DNA of 64,000 nt from Azolla caroliniana (GCA_043228905.1 JBHGNT010000017.1:18786001-18850000), one strand, 5' to 3'; positions 33,510 to 47,345 are shown, counted from the first letter of the stretch. Translations and numbers: made by a program. Notes: generated by a model not told the origin, from the letters alone.

Positions 33510-36500
33510 TTAAGATAAGTGGACAGTGCCCGGTCCTGTCATAGCTGCAGTATGTTGAGCACGTTGAGACTCATCCTTGTAAAGAAGCTTCATCTCCTTC
33601 TTGGCAGCCCTTGCCATCCTTTTTCCATCCTTAGTAGCTGCCTATTAAACAAGATGCAAATCATGAAAAAGAATCTGAGTTCCAAAATCAAACAGGCATC
33701 ACCAGTAAGTCCTAATAACATTATCCAATACTACAAGGATATTAATAGCATGGTCAAAACTTGGATAATAAGTCAATTTTTCTGAATAAAGACATGGAAA
33801 AATACATTCAATTCTTGAGTTTCCTTATAGAGAATATGTTTGGTTCTTTTAGACTATTCTAATATGATTTTGTAACATCACCAATGCTCTCTTCCAAAGA
33901 ATGTTACATTTTTCATAGAAGAGGTAAGACAAATGCATTCAATATCATGCCCAGGAAAATATTAAAGCATAGTTGAGCTGACCAATGGCAAAACATCTTG
34001 CCATTTTCTAACAAGAGAATGTGAGACTGTTTCTTTTTGTTTCTGTTAAATTCAAATCACTCGAAAAAACATTTAGGGGTTCCAAGTTTCTTGAGCAAAG
34101 GATAAAAAACGGATGTATGAAGTATGTACACATATACATAATGTATGGACGGGTATATGTATACATGCAGTCATGCAGGTACATATGCATGCCAATGATT
34201 CTCTTATCCTGCTCCTCTCCCATTTAGTAATTTATTTTTCCATGGTCACACCTAGGAATTGGCAAACAGTGGCATCCACCATGGCTTGCTGGCTCAGCTT
34301 CAAGCCCTCATTTTTGGTTTGGCTGGGCTTGGGTTCAGCCTCAGCCTCAGCCTCAGCTCAAGGGCAGCTCAACTCGGCTCAAGCGCTTAACTTTGCCTCA
34401 TTCCTAATGCTATTTCCCACACCCTCACCCTTCACCCATTCCTAATCACCATTCTCCAATCTGCTCGAGCTGATAAGCCATGCTAGCGCAACTCAGGAGT
34501 TGCCTCTGCTTAAGCGGCATGGCGCTCAGCCTTGGTTTCGGCTTTGTTGGTTTAAGCTTTACTTTTCTCAATTGGCTTGGGGCGAAGCCATGCTGTTGCC
34601 GATTCTTTGTCACACCTTTCAGTTTGCAAACATACAGACTACCGTGGTGATCCAGTAACTAGAAAGCACATTCTTATTTGCACCTTTACACATGAGGTTG
34701 ATCCAATCTTCCTTCCATTCATTGCGAAAGGTGACTTGAGTAAGCAACATATTCTTTGTCACGCCTTAGAGCACAGTGGTTCAGTAACTAGAAGGAACGT
34801 TCCTATTTCCACCTTTACACGTGGGTTGATCCAATTCTCCTTCCATTCATTGTGAAAGGTGACTTGATTAAGCAACATATAAATGCATTCTTGGGCGAAA
34901 GACCCAGTTCATTTAATGAGATCCACTTTTATGTGAAACGTATTTGCTTCTATCCCACAACCCATTTGGCATATCAGAGCATATCTACAGAAAGTCTCAT
35001 CCTTTTCCTCTTAAATTATCTACATTGCTTTCACTTCATTACTTTATACAGGGGAGACGGAGATATGCACTCCCAAGATGATGCATATGGTCAGTCTCAA
35101 TGCAAATATTCCTGTCAACGGTTCTTTACTCAAATAAATTGCTGAAAATTTGGAAATAAATAACTTTTAAAAACAAACAATTCAGAAATAACTTTTCATG
35201 TTTGCACTTTTCTCAAGGGCCTTTCTCCTGTTTCATTTCGTGATAGACGATAAATAATAACTTCAATACTCGAATAGGAGCCAAGAATATTGCTCTTTGG
35301 TTTCTCAATTAAAAGGAAGCATTTCAGAAACAATAGAGAACAAGGATTTAAAAAATGTTTAGGACTCTCCCAAAGAGGAATGGACAATGGCGACATTATA
35401 GATAGTAGAATATGATCAGATTTGGATTTATGTAACAAGCATAATACATAAACAAGGGAACCTACAATGATTAATGATCCTAAATTAGCGTAAACTTTAG
35501 AAGTTACCTTTCGAGCTTTCTTTTCCTCCTTGGTCTCTCCCGTTCTCTGTCTACTTGCACATGGCTTCACCCCTTGGACTTCCAAAGATTTTCGATTGTT
35601 ATCACAAGATTTCCCCTTGTCAGGTTTTTGCCTTGGAAGATAGTCGATGGGTATCTGTTGCTTCCCACACAGACGAATAACAGATTTGTTGACTTCCACC
35701 CTACTAGCAATGCTCCTACTTGATCCTTTATCTGATGCATAAATCTTGCCTGGGTGATTATCCAGGTTAGAGAAAGTGGTTACTATAGTTTCACAGTCCC
35801 ATGCATCATCTTCTTCATCTGTATCTTCTGCAATAACCAACTCTTTTTCTTCTTCTGAGGATTCAAACTCCGAAAGAATGCAATCTGCTTTTTCTTTATC
35901 GACATCAACTTTCTCTTCATGCTTAAGACCTCCACCATTGGGCTTGTCCTTCAATGTACCTTCAATTTCTGCAGGGGTCTGATATTTATCGTGAGATACA
36001 GAAGTGTTTATCAAGAAGTCTGAGATCACATTGTCAAATCTGGATATAGGAGCATGCCCTCGAGTCTGGGGGTCATCATAGTCGAGCTCCCCAATGTCGT
36101 CATCATCATATTCTCGCATAGCTAGCTGCATTCATGCGTATTCAGAAAAGTTAGCAAAATGAATTTTTTAAGAGAAGAGAATGCATAGCCAGCCACAACA
36201 AAATTCTTATGCCAATAGACTGCTGATAAATTACATGGCCATTTCTCCCTATCATACATGCAATTTTAAAAGCCCATACCAGTTCAAATTGTTCATCGAG
36301 TAATCGTCCTGATCTTTCATTTTCATTGCCAATCTCAAGTTCTTCACTTGTATCTGAATACTCTGTCTCAGATTCCAAAGCACCTTCTAGCTTGTTTCTG
36401 TCGATTGTAAGTTGAGGCACAGGAGGTTTTTCTACACCATCATTCGCAATGACAACGAAGTCGTCCTCAAGCTCATCCCCAGAAACAAGCGAGTGATCGT

Positions 36501-37419
36501 CGTCATCTTCAAGCAAAGCTGCTACATCAGGGTCAACACCTTTCACTGAGGGCCCTCGTAGCTGGAAAGCATTGCCACTAACAAGCAAGGCATCACTTCT
36601 GGCTTCCTCGTTGGATGGATTCACATGAATTTTTGATGCATCATATGCCTGGTTAAAATATATCCAATGTTGGCATAATCAATCCCCAACAACTAAGGAG
36701 TTTACAAATTCTTCCAATGTGATAAATTAAAGATATCATTTTCACTCATGTTTCCCTAGAGTGTTCAACATTATGAGCTTTTATAGCCAAGGAGGAGCTT
36801 AGCTAGCTAGATATGGACTGGTTTGCTTACGAAAAACAGATAATGATAGGTCGTAATCCACAATGTGAAAACCAGTGTCGGAAAACATTCCAAATGTGAA
36901 AATCAGAGTAGTGCAATGTGTGGGAATTACGGTGTGAGATGGTAACATATGAAGAATGCTCAAGCAACTAGTGCAATAAATAAATACCTTGACATCGGGC
37001 CGCAGAAGGTCTAGACGGAGGTTGTTATTGGGAACGAAAGAGCCAGTGCGACCAGAAGGCCCAATCTCTCTGAGATGTTGTAAATAGTTGTAACCATCAT
37101 CAGGAAACCCTAGCTCTATAATCTCCTGCCGAGCAACAGTTGTAGCAGAGCTACTACTTTTAGAAGGGACACGCAAGGATCGATCTTTACCTCTTCCTTC
37201 TCCTCCTTCCTCTTCTTCTGCGTCTTCGAAGATGGAACCTTCACTCTCGTCATCGTCAAAGCCTGCCACGTGGCCATGGCCTCCACCCACTCTCATGAAG
37301 ATCCTGTCATGACCGTTTCCATCGCCATCGATATCTCCATAGGCCTGTTCAGAGGAATCCTTGAAGACGAGGCGGAAGGTTGCAGCCTTCTTCTTGTCGA
37401 TGAATTTCTTCTTCCCCAT
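33510..37419 (-). CDS. LTV1: LTV1-like ribosome biogenesis factor, 516 aa
   Basis: LTV1 is a conserved 40S-subunit assembly factor that works with pre-40S particles and nuclear export. Exons on the minus strand: 37419-36988, 36648-36280, 36125-35508, 33641-33510 (1551 nt with stop), all GT-AG and phase 0. The N terminus MGKKKFIDKKKAATFRLVFK with a following DDES-rich stretch, the block RLDLLRPDVKAYDASKIH, the central acidic region (DEQFELLAMREYDDDDIGELD) and the basic C terminus with TGETKEEKKARK-AATKDGKRMARAAKKEMK, ending GPGTVHLS, follow the family plan. The last intron (33642-35507) is long (1866 bp) and contains repeats. No stops or frameshifts, so it looks functional. Confidence 0.9.
34603..34880. 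repeat. Diverged tandem duplication in the last intron of the LTV1-like gene
   Basis: Two units, 34603-34751 and 34752-34880, both start TTCTTTGTCAC and end AAGGTGACTTGA/GTTAAGCAACATA-like. Substitutions and a ~20-bp length difference show an old duplication. Confidence 0.75.
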
Positions 37420-40400
37420 TGCGCCACGCGAGATAGCAGAGCAGAGCAGAGCAGGGCAGGGCAGGGCTCGCGAGGCTTATACACAGCTTAACTATATATA
37501 TCCGGATCTTCAAAACTGAGCTCAACCTTTTTCATATTTACCAATCTAGCCCGCCCCCCTGCCTTCAAAACCATTACTAAGTAGTCTCTCCAATTCATAC
37601 TTGCCCAAATTGCATGTCATGAATTTTGGGTTGTCCAATGATAATTATTTTGCTTTGTATCATCTACATGCTTTGCGTTCAATGTGTTTCTTGTCATCTC
37701 CATAATGACATTCCAATAAGAGATCCTCTCTGTCAAACAACGTTGCTATATGGCATAATTTTGACAACGTTGCTATATGGTATAATTAGATTAGCTCGCC
37801 ACACCCTCATAAAATTGGGGAGAAGATCTTGTCAATCCTTCATTTTGCAAAACATAAACTAGACTTCACGCATTGTATAACCTTCACAATTCGAACACAC
37901 TATATCAATAAAAGCCACATAGTTTCACTTGACGATGGCCCTCTTTTTGCATTGGCATCCCTTACAACACCATATGGGCCTAATGTCATGGATGACATAA
38001 GTTCTTTATATTGACGAGACATAAGTAGGAACATCACATTTAGTTCATCCAATATCTTTTGAATATGATGTTTATAGTATGGCAGCATGGGTTTAGGCTT
38101 GTCATTATTGTGACTACTCATATCCATACCAAATTGTTGCACGTGTAAAGCATCTCTATTTATAAAATGCCATGTTTGTCTTCTATTTCCAAACACCCAA
38201 CCTGTGCGCATTTCAAATATCGGAACAAATACATTGATCCGTCGACAACTATCATGTCTCAAGAAAGCTATATTGTCATGTGTCATGGTTGTCATCATTA
38301 GCAAACAATAGACTTTCAGAGCAAAACTTCATATGTAAGAATAAAGAACGAATAAGCCCTTAATGACAATGAAAGGACACTCAATAGACGTCCTTTACAA
38401 AGATATGGTTTCCCTAAAGCCTTAAAGAATGAATAAGCCCTCGATGATGATAAAAAGACACCCTATAAACCTCCTTTACAAATATATGTTTTCCATAAGG
38501 CCTTTTCAAACTTGTTTTCGACAAACAATCCTCTCATTTGAGTTTAAATTTAAACCTAGTTCTTGCAAAATTTATCTATATTTATCGTAGAAACGAGATC
38601 ATCGTATTTAACCTCCACAACAATATTGATCTATAGAAGGTTATTTCTTAGAATAGCACGACAAGTGTGCACATCTAAACACCTATTGATAGGGACAATC
38701 TAGTTCAACTCCTATATATTCAAGTCGAGCTTCCTTGTTTCTTGCGTAATGCCCAAGCAATACACAAAGTTGGTTATGTATCATCCACATTTTGATTCAT
38801 CCCCAAAGGTACCTAACGAGATCGGTAATGTGTGATTGTATTGATATAATGTGAAGATCACCAGGCCATGTGACACGTTAGATGATCAACATCCTAGTCC
38901 ATTTCATTTGGTTGATGGACCTAGTTATGAAGTTGAAGTTTTTTTTACTCCAACATCATGCATAATGAATTATATTGCCTCACAAATTTGTTGGTTTAAA
39001 CACATCATTATTGAACTTGGGAACTTGCAAAGAGTCTTGTCAATGGTTTAGTTCTCATACCAAAGTTATGTCGTATTATGATAAGATAGGTTTTAGTTCA
39101 CATATTGCAACTTATGGAGTTCATTGTCATAAGAGGGGGATGATATCACGATCATACAATATGTCATATATCCCTTAGCGGAATTGAATTCATGACTACC
39201 TTGACACACTATATCAATATTGTAGCATTATGCATGATAGTTGAATGGTAAGCATGAGTTAACATTAGGTGACGAGCATGCACAACACTTGGTGATGATA
39301 TATATTATAATGAAGCTCCAATATTGCAAACCCATTATAGTTCATTGTTTGGGCCAATGTGTTAGAACATGATATTAACATTGTTGTAGTTCTTATGTGA
39401 AGAAAACAAATATTTTATTTTTCCCATTGTCTATTTATCATTGTTTGACCTTTAGCCTTCAAAGAGGCAAGAGAGGAGAGTGTAGGGCGAGAAACAAGAG
39501 AGCAAGACAACGTCATGAGATGGATGTTGAAATAACAACTAGCAAGAAAAATAAAACAATCAATTAATCAACATCTATGATTGGGATTGATTGGCTTGAG
39601 ATCAACCATGGGGAAAACACTCCCTTTTTATATAGTACAGAGGTATGACCTTTCCTTTTTCTTAAAATTAAACTAGCTAGAAATTGTGAGCATGAACTAT
39701 GTTTCATTTCCTTAAAACAAAGAACATCGAAAAACAAAGTGCTCACACCATCTACTCGATGGTAGTCACACAACTCCTTATGCATTAGGGGAAAGCATCT
39801 TATGACGTGACCATCAAAGTGTTCCTCACAACTTCCATTATAAGAGTAGTTTTCCCTAAGCTTTGGTTCACCTCTTGAAAGTAAGCAATTTTATAATAGT
39901 TCTATAAGGGTGAGAACAAAATAGAAAGGTGTTCTTGGATTTTGATCCTCTGACACATTATAAACATTGAGAGGTGATGTTCCTGGGGAATTTGCAAGAA
40001 CTAGGTTTAAATACGATGATCTCGTTTACATATAGATAAATATTGTTGTGGAGGTGCACATTTATGATTGGGCATATTTTCTCTTTCCATCATTCATGGC
40101 CTTCAAAAGGTTATGCCATATTTGTAAGCTAAATGATGAAGGTTGTGTTCCTCGCCATCTTTCCTTTATCCTCCCATTGTTTCCAAACCATAAATTACCA
40201 TGTTTATCCTCCCATTGCTACTTCACTTCCATCTCATTGTGTACATCCTTTCCACCATTTATGGAATTTCCAACCTCAATCTATGATCTTGTCCAACACT
40301 TAATCCCACACTTGACATACTTCTATTTCTATATTTGGCAAGATTCATGATTATTTCACTTGCTAGTATCATTCCTTTTCTAAGTGATAATTGCTTGGAT

Positions 40401-40598
40401 CCTATACTTTATTGCCTTTAAATCAAGATGCCAATACTTTAAAACTTGACAATCACTATGAACTTGATGCGAAAGGAGAACAAAAACATAAACAAGCTTT
40501 CAATTGTTGTAGTACTTGAGCATAAAGTACATGACTTTACGATATGCTATGTGCATGATAGTCCTCATTGGACAAGGACACTTTATAAAGAAATTGAG

Positions 40599-40630
<32 letters not shown>

Positions 40631-41958
40631 TTACGTAAATGGATTAGAAGGGTTATGCATTGCAGAGAAGAGAAGAGGAATCTCTAAATCTTCAAAGGCT
40701 CTAGAGCTAGTATCAAAAAGACATATGACCAAAGGTATTTATTTACACAACAAAAGCATGTTTTATTTGAAGACGCAAGTCATAATGTCGTCATGTCCAG
40801 AATATTCTAAAAGCACATAAAGAAGCATAAAGCTTAATGCCCACTACACATAACATTTTAGTTTCGTTAGTTTGTTGGCTAATGAGAGCTCAAATCACAT
40901 GTTTGCAAATGAGGTATTATTATGGTTTGAATACAAGTGATGAAATGCGACATTGTTATGTTATGAACACAAATTATGAAGTGTGTACAATAGGTTTAGT
41001 TCACATGAAACAATAGGCGATTCGTGATGCGGATTGTATTCCTCGCAATATTGTTACAATTAAATAACCATACATCATGCATGCTCACATGCATTTTACA
41101 TTATCAACATAAGTGCCATACATCATGATTCATGACATCGAGATGGAAGTGAAGTAGGAATGGGAGGATAAAGGAAACAATGGGAGCATTGTTTCCAAAC
41201 CGTAAATTACCATGAGGTGGAAAGGGTGTACATTTGAAGAAGCTCACGAGACTCGAGTATATGTCGACAACTAACATTTGTGCATGCAGTAGCCTGACCA
41301 ACGGGGTCGTCAAAGTCCCCTCCCTTCTTCCCCAAAAGCCATCAAGAGAGAGAGAGAGATGATGCAAAGAAGGAAAGAGAGAAAGAGCAACACTTGAAAA
41401 GAAGCACGAGAAATAATTCCTTCATTTTCCTTCTAACGATGAAAAGGAAAGAGCTCCATCAAAAATTAAAATCTTGATTTCATACCGTTCATGCCTAGGC
41501 CCCACCCCCACAACACATACATACATATCTTGTACGTATATGTATACGTATGCATACGTATATACGTATATACGTATACATACGTATATATATACATATA
41601 CGTACACATCTCATACTGTCGCGTCGCCTCCACTTCTGCGTCGTCTTCTTTCTGTTACAGTTTCTTTCTTTTTTCTTCTTTCTTTGCCTGCCATCGGATC
41701 ATCAGACGCGCTCATGCTGTCACCTGACTCCGTGCTTGCTTACTACACACACCCAAGAAGACGAAGACGAAGACGAAGACGAAGAAGCCCTGATTTCATG
41801 TCCTGATCTGCTCAGTATATCCATCCATTTTAAGGAGGAGGAGGAGGAACCGCAAGGCAAGCTCTGGCTACAGAGCAGGACTAGTTAGTTAGTTTAGTTG
41901 GTTGAGTTAGTTAAGTTAGTTACTGGAAGGAGAGCTGGATAGTCCGTCTCCACACGAC
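37420..41958. other. Intergenic between divergent LTV1-like and glucanase genes
   Basis: 4.5 kb without a recognisable gene. It starts with the LTV1 leader (a GCAGA/GCAGG repeat at 37439-37466). It holds an 81-bp diverged tandem duplication (38350-38510), two sets of rearranged repeats (38549-38630 with 39991-40060, and 40165-40259 with 41140-41236), TA/CA runs at 40599-40630, a TACGTA palindrome cluster at 41531-41610 and a GAAGAC repeat at 41757-41788. The last ~150 bp are probably glucanase leader, with TTAG-type repeats at 41881-41925. Confidence 0.5.
38350..38510. repeat. Diverged 81-bp tandem duplication
   Basis: The motif GAATAAGCCC occurs at 38350 (as GAATAAGCCC) and again at 38431. 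Each is followed by a similar GACA...CCTTTACAAA stretch ending in TTTCC-TAA. Confidence 0.65.
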
Positions 41959-44040
41959 ATGGTGGTCTTCCACAGAAGGTTCATGGATCGTAACGCGAAT
42001 GGATACTGTATGTGTTTGTTGCTGTGGCTGTGGGTGTGCTTGATGATGGCAGTTTCCAAGGACATGGATATGGTGGTGATGGTGCAGAGCTTGGGGGTGA
42101 ACTGGGGCACACAGGCGTCTCACAAGATGGCCCCATCCTCGGTGGTGCAGATGCTCAAGGACAATAACATAAAGAAGGTGAAGCTTTTCGATTCCGATGC
42201 AGATACTCTGCGGGCACTTGCAGGGAGCGGGATCGAGGTCATGGTCGCCATTCCCAACAACCTCCTCAGAGCCATGACCGATTCCGACCAGGCCGCTGCC
42301 TGGGTCCACAAGAATGTGGCCACCTACATCTTCCAAGGTGGCGTCAACATCAAGTAGGTACTGAATCATCAAGAGTTTTTTTTGCTGCCCATTCATGTAT
42401 CCTTCTGCCCTAGTACTTGGATTCTTGACAAGTTTTAGTTCTCGTGTTTCCATTTGTTAATAATCATCATCATCCCATGGATTCTTGACCCCAAGTTCTC
42501 TAATTTTTCACATGCCATTCTGTTTCCCTGTACATACATATATGGAAGCATGATCTCGTTGTTTAGTAGTCCTCCATGAAGTCTTGGACTATAAGTTTTT
42601 GGGTGAGTTGGTAGCAGCCGCAGCAGACAAGTAAATTAATGATTTTGCTTAAGAGTACTCTTTAGGGTTTGGATAGGTTCTGTTTGAGTTGATCAGTTTG
42701 TTGGACATATTCTTCTTCTTCTGGGTATTATTATATCGTGCCACATAAATATGCTTAAGAGTACATACTCCTTTAGGATCTTGATAGGTTTTTGTTAGCG
42801 TTGATCAGTTGGTTGCACATATTCTTCTTCTCCTGGGTATTATTGTATTGTGCCACATAAATATTGACTGTTTTTTTTTAGGTATGTGGCTGTGGGGAAT
42901 GAGCCTTTTCTGAGGACCTACAATGGAAGCTTCATCAGCCTAACCTTCCCTGCGCTTCGCAATATCCAGAACGCCCTCAACAATGCGAATCTCGGGGATG
43001 AGATCAAGGCCACTGTTCCATCCAATGCTGATGTCCTCTCAGATGCCCAATTGCCCTCCCAAGGAACCTTCCGTGCGGACATCTTCGAGCAAATGATGGA
43101 AATCGTCCAATTCCTACACCGGAATCGCTGCCCTTTCACCGTCAACATCTACCCGTTCATAAGCCTCTATGATAACCCGAATTTCCCAATTGATTATGCT
43201 TTTTTCGAAGGCACTGGGGTGAGTGTAGTTGATGGATTGAAGGTATACAAGAATGTGTTCGATGCAAGCTATGATACGCTTGTGGCTGCCCTTGAGAGTG
43301 CCGGTTTTGGGGACATGCCCATCATTGTGGGGGAGATAGGGTGGCCCACTGATGGCTTTGAGGAGGCCACACCCCACAATGCTCAAAGGTTCAACCAAGG
43401 CTTCCTGGATCATATCCAGAGCAATGCCGGCACGCCGAGCCGCCCCAACACTAATATCAACTTCTATCTCTTCAGCCTTCTAGATGAGGATCAAAAGAGC
43501 ATCGAACCAGGAAATTTCGAGCGGCATTGGGGTGTTTTTCAGTACAATGGAGTGGCCAAGTATCCTCTCTCGATCGTGGGATCCTCCTCTAACAACGGAG
43601 GCAAGCTTGTAAATGCACGTGGAGTTCAGTACCTTCAGCAAAGATGGTGCATTTTGGCTGAGAATGCTGCTAACCAGCTTTATTCCACAAATGTGGGCAA
43701 ATCGGTCACATTCGCGTGTACCTACTCAGATTGTACCTCCCTTGGCTATGGGAGCTCTTGCAATCCGTACCTTGATGCTAGAGGCAATGCGTCCTTTGCG
43801 TTTAACCAATACTTCCAGATCAATAGTCAGAAAGCTGGTAGTTGCTACTTTGATGGCCTTGCCTCTATCACATACAGCAATCCCTCAGTGGGAAGCTGTG
43901 AATTCATTGTACAGTTAGCAACCTCCTCCACTGGGATTAGGCCCGGCCCTTACAATTCACCTCTATTCTACGTCTCTCTATTATTGATGGCGATGTCACC
44001 ACTAACAAGGGGAGGGTGCCATAAAGCTCTCCATTATTGA
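41959..44040 (+). CDS. Glucan endo-1,3-beta-glucosidase, GH17 with C-terminal X8/CBM43 domain, 517 aa
   Basis: GH17 enzymes cut beta-1,3-glucan (callose) at the wall or plasmodesmata. Exons 41959-42353 and 42882-44040, joined through AA|G to give NIKYVAVGNEP (1554 nt with stop). A hydrophobic stretch at about 16-33 (CMCLLLWLWVCLMMAV) is a signal peptide, and the mature chain probably begins near SLGVNWGTQA. The proton donor is Glu139 (VAVGNEP) and the nucleophile Glu283 (IIVGEIGWPTDG). The X8/CBM43 domain spans about 387-470 (WCILAEN..., GNASFAFNQYFQ, CYFDGLASITYSNPSVGSCEF). The end is hydrophobic (LFYVSLLLMAM), consistent with a GPI signal, though it is followed by a somewhat polar tail. The one-intron structure is typical of the group. 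A second in-frame Met at codon 9 could also start translation. Confidence 0.93.
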
Positions 44041-46289
44041 AACATATATTAAACACTATATATGTATATATGCACATTGGCATATGAGCTTTCAATTGGG
44101 ATATGCTACAGATAAAAAAATTTGACGTATGAGCGTTCAATTGGGCAATTTCATTTATTAGAATTGCTAACTTTGTTGCTATCTATACCCACCCCTCTTT
44201 TCTAAACCCCAAGTCCAAGAAAGAACGAGATTTGTCGGGCTCTCATTAACGTGTAAAAAAAGGAGAATTATGATATGATAATCTCCCCTTTTCTGTTATG
44301 ATATGTCATGCCTGCCCTAACTGATTCTTACCTGTCATTGCTTTGTCGCCTTAATGTATTGCCTAATAATGCACAGGCCATTCATTCATTGGTGCTTGTC
44401 ATGTGGGTAACACTTAATACTTTGTTCCACCCCCCATTGAATCCCTTCTATCCTATCCCCATCACATTAACAAACAAAGGGTTGTTTCCACTTTCCACCT
44501 TATAATACTCTCTCTTTATACCTCCCCCATCTTTTGAAATGGAATTTTAGAAAAGTGACAATAATTGTGCCTCAAAAGTTTTTGGATGGAATTTAGGCCC
44601 AACAAAAAAAGGTAACAATTTTTTATGGCCGAGTTTCAAGACGGGTCGAATGGAATGCCTAGAGATCGTACTATTCGTCCTTGGGAAATGTTAATGATTC
44701 GATGATTATGCACACAGCTAACATGTTCTCGTACTTGTGATTATCTTTACCTCTCTTTTTTGCAAAAGGAGTGTTGAGGTGAGTGATAACCATCCAAGAT
44801 TAAATAACATTTGCTTTGTCTTCATGAAATCAATGTCGAACGCGTCACCTGTATCACGATGTCCAAAGGCAATATTTTCATATTCTACTATAATATGTAT
44901 AATGTAGGTGTAATGCCTTATTGAAATTGTAAAAGACATGAAAGCCAAAGGGAAGTCCTTGCAATATAATGGTCTTGTATAACATCCCCATGGAGTTAGC
45001 CAGACCTGAACGAAAACACATGGATAAATCTCTAAAATTGATAAAGAGATTTCACATCCATGTGGAGCAAGCTTGATTGGGGTTCTCAATGGTCAGAGGG
45101 TTTGAAAGAAGCTCAATCATTAGTATGAATTTGGCATTTGTGGATTAGGCTTGGGCAACATGCTAATAATTTTTAATTGCATGCATTATCTCATGCACCT
45201 TCTAAATGCATTTGGAAAAATATTTTTAAGTGAGCTTCACGGTTGCTTATGGAGTATATCCAGAAGTGTTCATCTTGACTTCTCAAGGATTTGCTATAAA
45301 TTAATATTTAAAAGTTCTTTTGAGAATAAGGATAATTCAAATGGGTAAACAACATTATTTGGATCCCTTTGCATCTTTGGCAACAATGGTTGTTTTCAAA
45401 TGGGATTTTTATGTTACACGAGTATTCAATCTTTCATTGAGTTGATATGAAGTAGGAAGCATTATTTACATCTTATGTATTCTTAAAACCTTTTAATTTA
45501 AAAGACATCGTAAAGAATATGCATCCGATCAATACTGAAAATTTAATAGATGTTTTTATATTTTCGTTGAATTCTATGTACCGGAATATTACTTTTGTTA
45601 TCCAACGGTAATTTGGTAAGGCATTTACAATATTTTAGTATGCCTTTTAGCAAAGCAATGTGTATTAAACTGGATGGAAGATATAATTTACTTTTTGAGC
45701 CTTATCTATATGACATTAATGCGAAAAGAAAACTATGATTGATTGTTTTCCACACAACTATGATACTTGGGCACAATTGCCTTTATGCATGCAAAGGAAA
45801 ACTTAAGCTCAATTGTGTTTCCATTCAACTTATTTAATGTTATCTAAAGTAGGCACTTTCTCTTTCATATTACTAGTGGGTAGACCATGTGGTGTTAACT
45901 TTACCCCATGAGTGACTCTATCTATATGTTAACCAAGGACGATAATGCATCATCATCATCTCTCTTTAAGTTATTAACCTATGGATGTTGGCCCGTTTAA
46001 ATATGCCAAACGCTACAACTTTTTCCTCGATATGGATTAATTCAACAATGCAATTATCCTCAATACAGATGGTAAACATGGTGACCATATGCAAAACATG
46101 GACAAGTCAAATGTCTACAAGATGTAAAGATCAACAAAGATTTGGGATTTCTACATTGCCAAAAAGGGGAGGATCAACATTAGGATGTGATATGCAGCAT
46201 ACAAACAGTTTCATGGGATGTGTATTTTCAAAACATATTTGTCTACGAAAAAATTCTAAGTTGTCCACTAACATTCTAAATTTATTTGT
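44041..46289. other. Intergenic, AT-rich
   Basis: Glucanase 3' flank followed by AT-rich sequence. No coding potential, RNA gene or clear mobile element was recognised. Confidence 0.5.
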
Positions 46290-47345
46290 TTTTTTTTTTT
46301 TTTTTTTTTTTTTCAAAGTAAAGCTACTTTCCCATTAGTTAGGAAGGATTATTACATAGAGTCTATAAGGAGATTTATACACACATCGGGGAGACTTCCT
46401 CCGATCAAGCCAAAGAAGATGAGCCACTTACATTGCCTTGCGGCCTAACTTAATGTAAGAAGCTACCTATATCCAAGGCAATGCCCTTCAATGTGGCCTC
46501 GTACGAGTCGGCTCTTGGGGCCTACACCGAAAAGAGGGTGGCAGGTGAATAGGAAACAACCAACGTGGGGGCTGGTAGTTCCACCTCGGGCCACTCCCGC
46601 CTTGCATCACCATAGGTGTGTTCCGCCATTTCTGCCAAAAGCGCAAACGGGCAGTGGTCACGTCGTTGGAGTGGCTGCAGATCTCTTCTAGTTGCCCTCG
46701 TAGGCAGCTGATAAGCGCGAACCATATGTCCATGATCACTTCCTCCGGGGGGCGTACCGTACCTTGGAAGACCTTGAGGCAACGCGCTTTCCATATATAC
46801 CACAAGGTGAAACCTGCGATCAACAACCAGATTTCCGGAAACCTAGGGGATGCGGGCTACAAGCCTCTTTCAAAACGGATCTTGACGATTTTGCCTCTCG
46901 TGCATACATAGCACCAACTATCCGCATTGACGACGTCCGTCCACCCTTCGACCGAGTGATCAATCCATGCCGCAGCGCTCCACGAGGCTGTTCCTTCAAC
47001 GTCACATGCCACAAGGAGGCGAGTCACTCTATCCCATATCTTTTGAGCTTGAGGGCAATCCCACAAACAATGTCTCAGAGACTCATTAGGTAGAGAGCAC
47101 AGTGGGCAGCCTAACGGGCCGCCCCGTTTATCTAACCATTCGCCAACGGGCACCACATTATGACCGATCTGCCACCAAAAGAGCTTGATCTTTTCAGGCA
47201 TGTGGAGACGCCAAAGACCCTTCCAAAAGGCAATGAGCGCCTCATCGGGGATGCCCAATGTTCGCCAGCCGTTGCGAAGGGGGCCGCCTCGCTGCAGTTG
47301 CAAAGTCCGACCCAATTTAGTGGTGTAATCGAAGAAGCTATCAAG
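46290..47345 (-). mobile_element. 5'-truncated LINE (non-LTR retrotransposon) remnant, minus strand
   Basis: The minus strand carries the end of a plant LINE ORF2. The zinc-binding RVT domain lies at about 47315-46857 (FWKGLWRLHMPEKIKLFWWQ, then CPLCSLPNESLRHCLWDCPQAQKIW), followed after a frame change by GFTLWYIWKARC and PRWNYQPPRWLFP (46826-46488). About 180 bp beyond the coding end lies a run of about 24 T at 46290-46313, which is a poly(A) tail when read on the minus strand. The RT core and ORF1 are missing, as in a typical 5'-truncated LINE copy. No target duplication could be fixed by eye. Stops show it is inactive. Confidence 0.8.
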
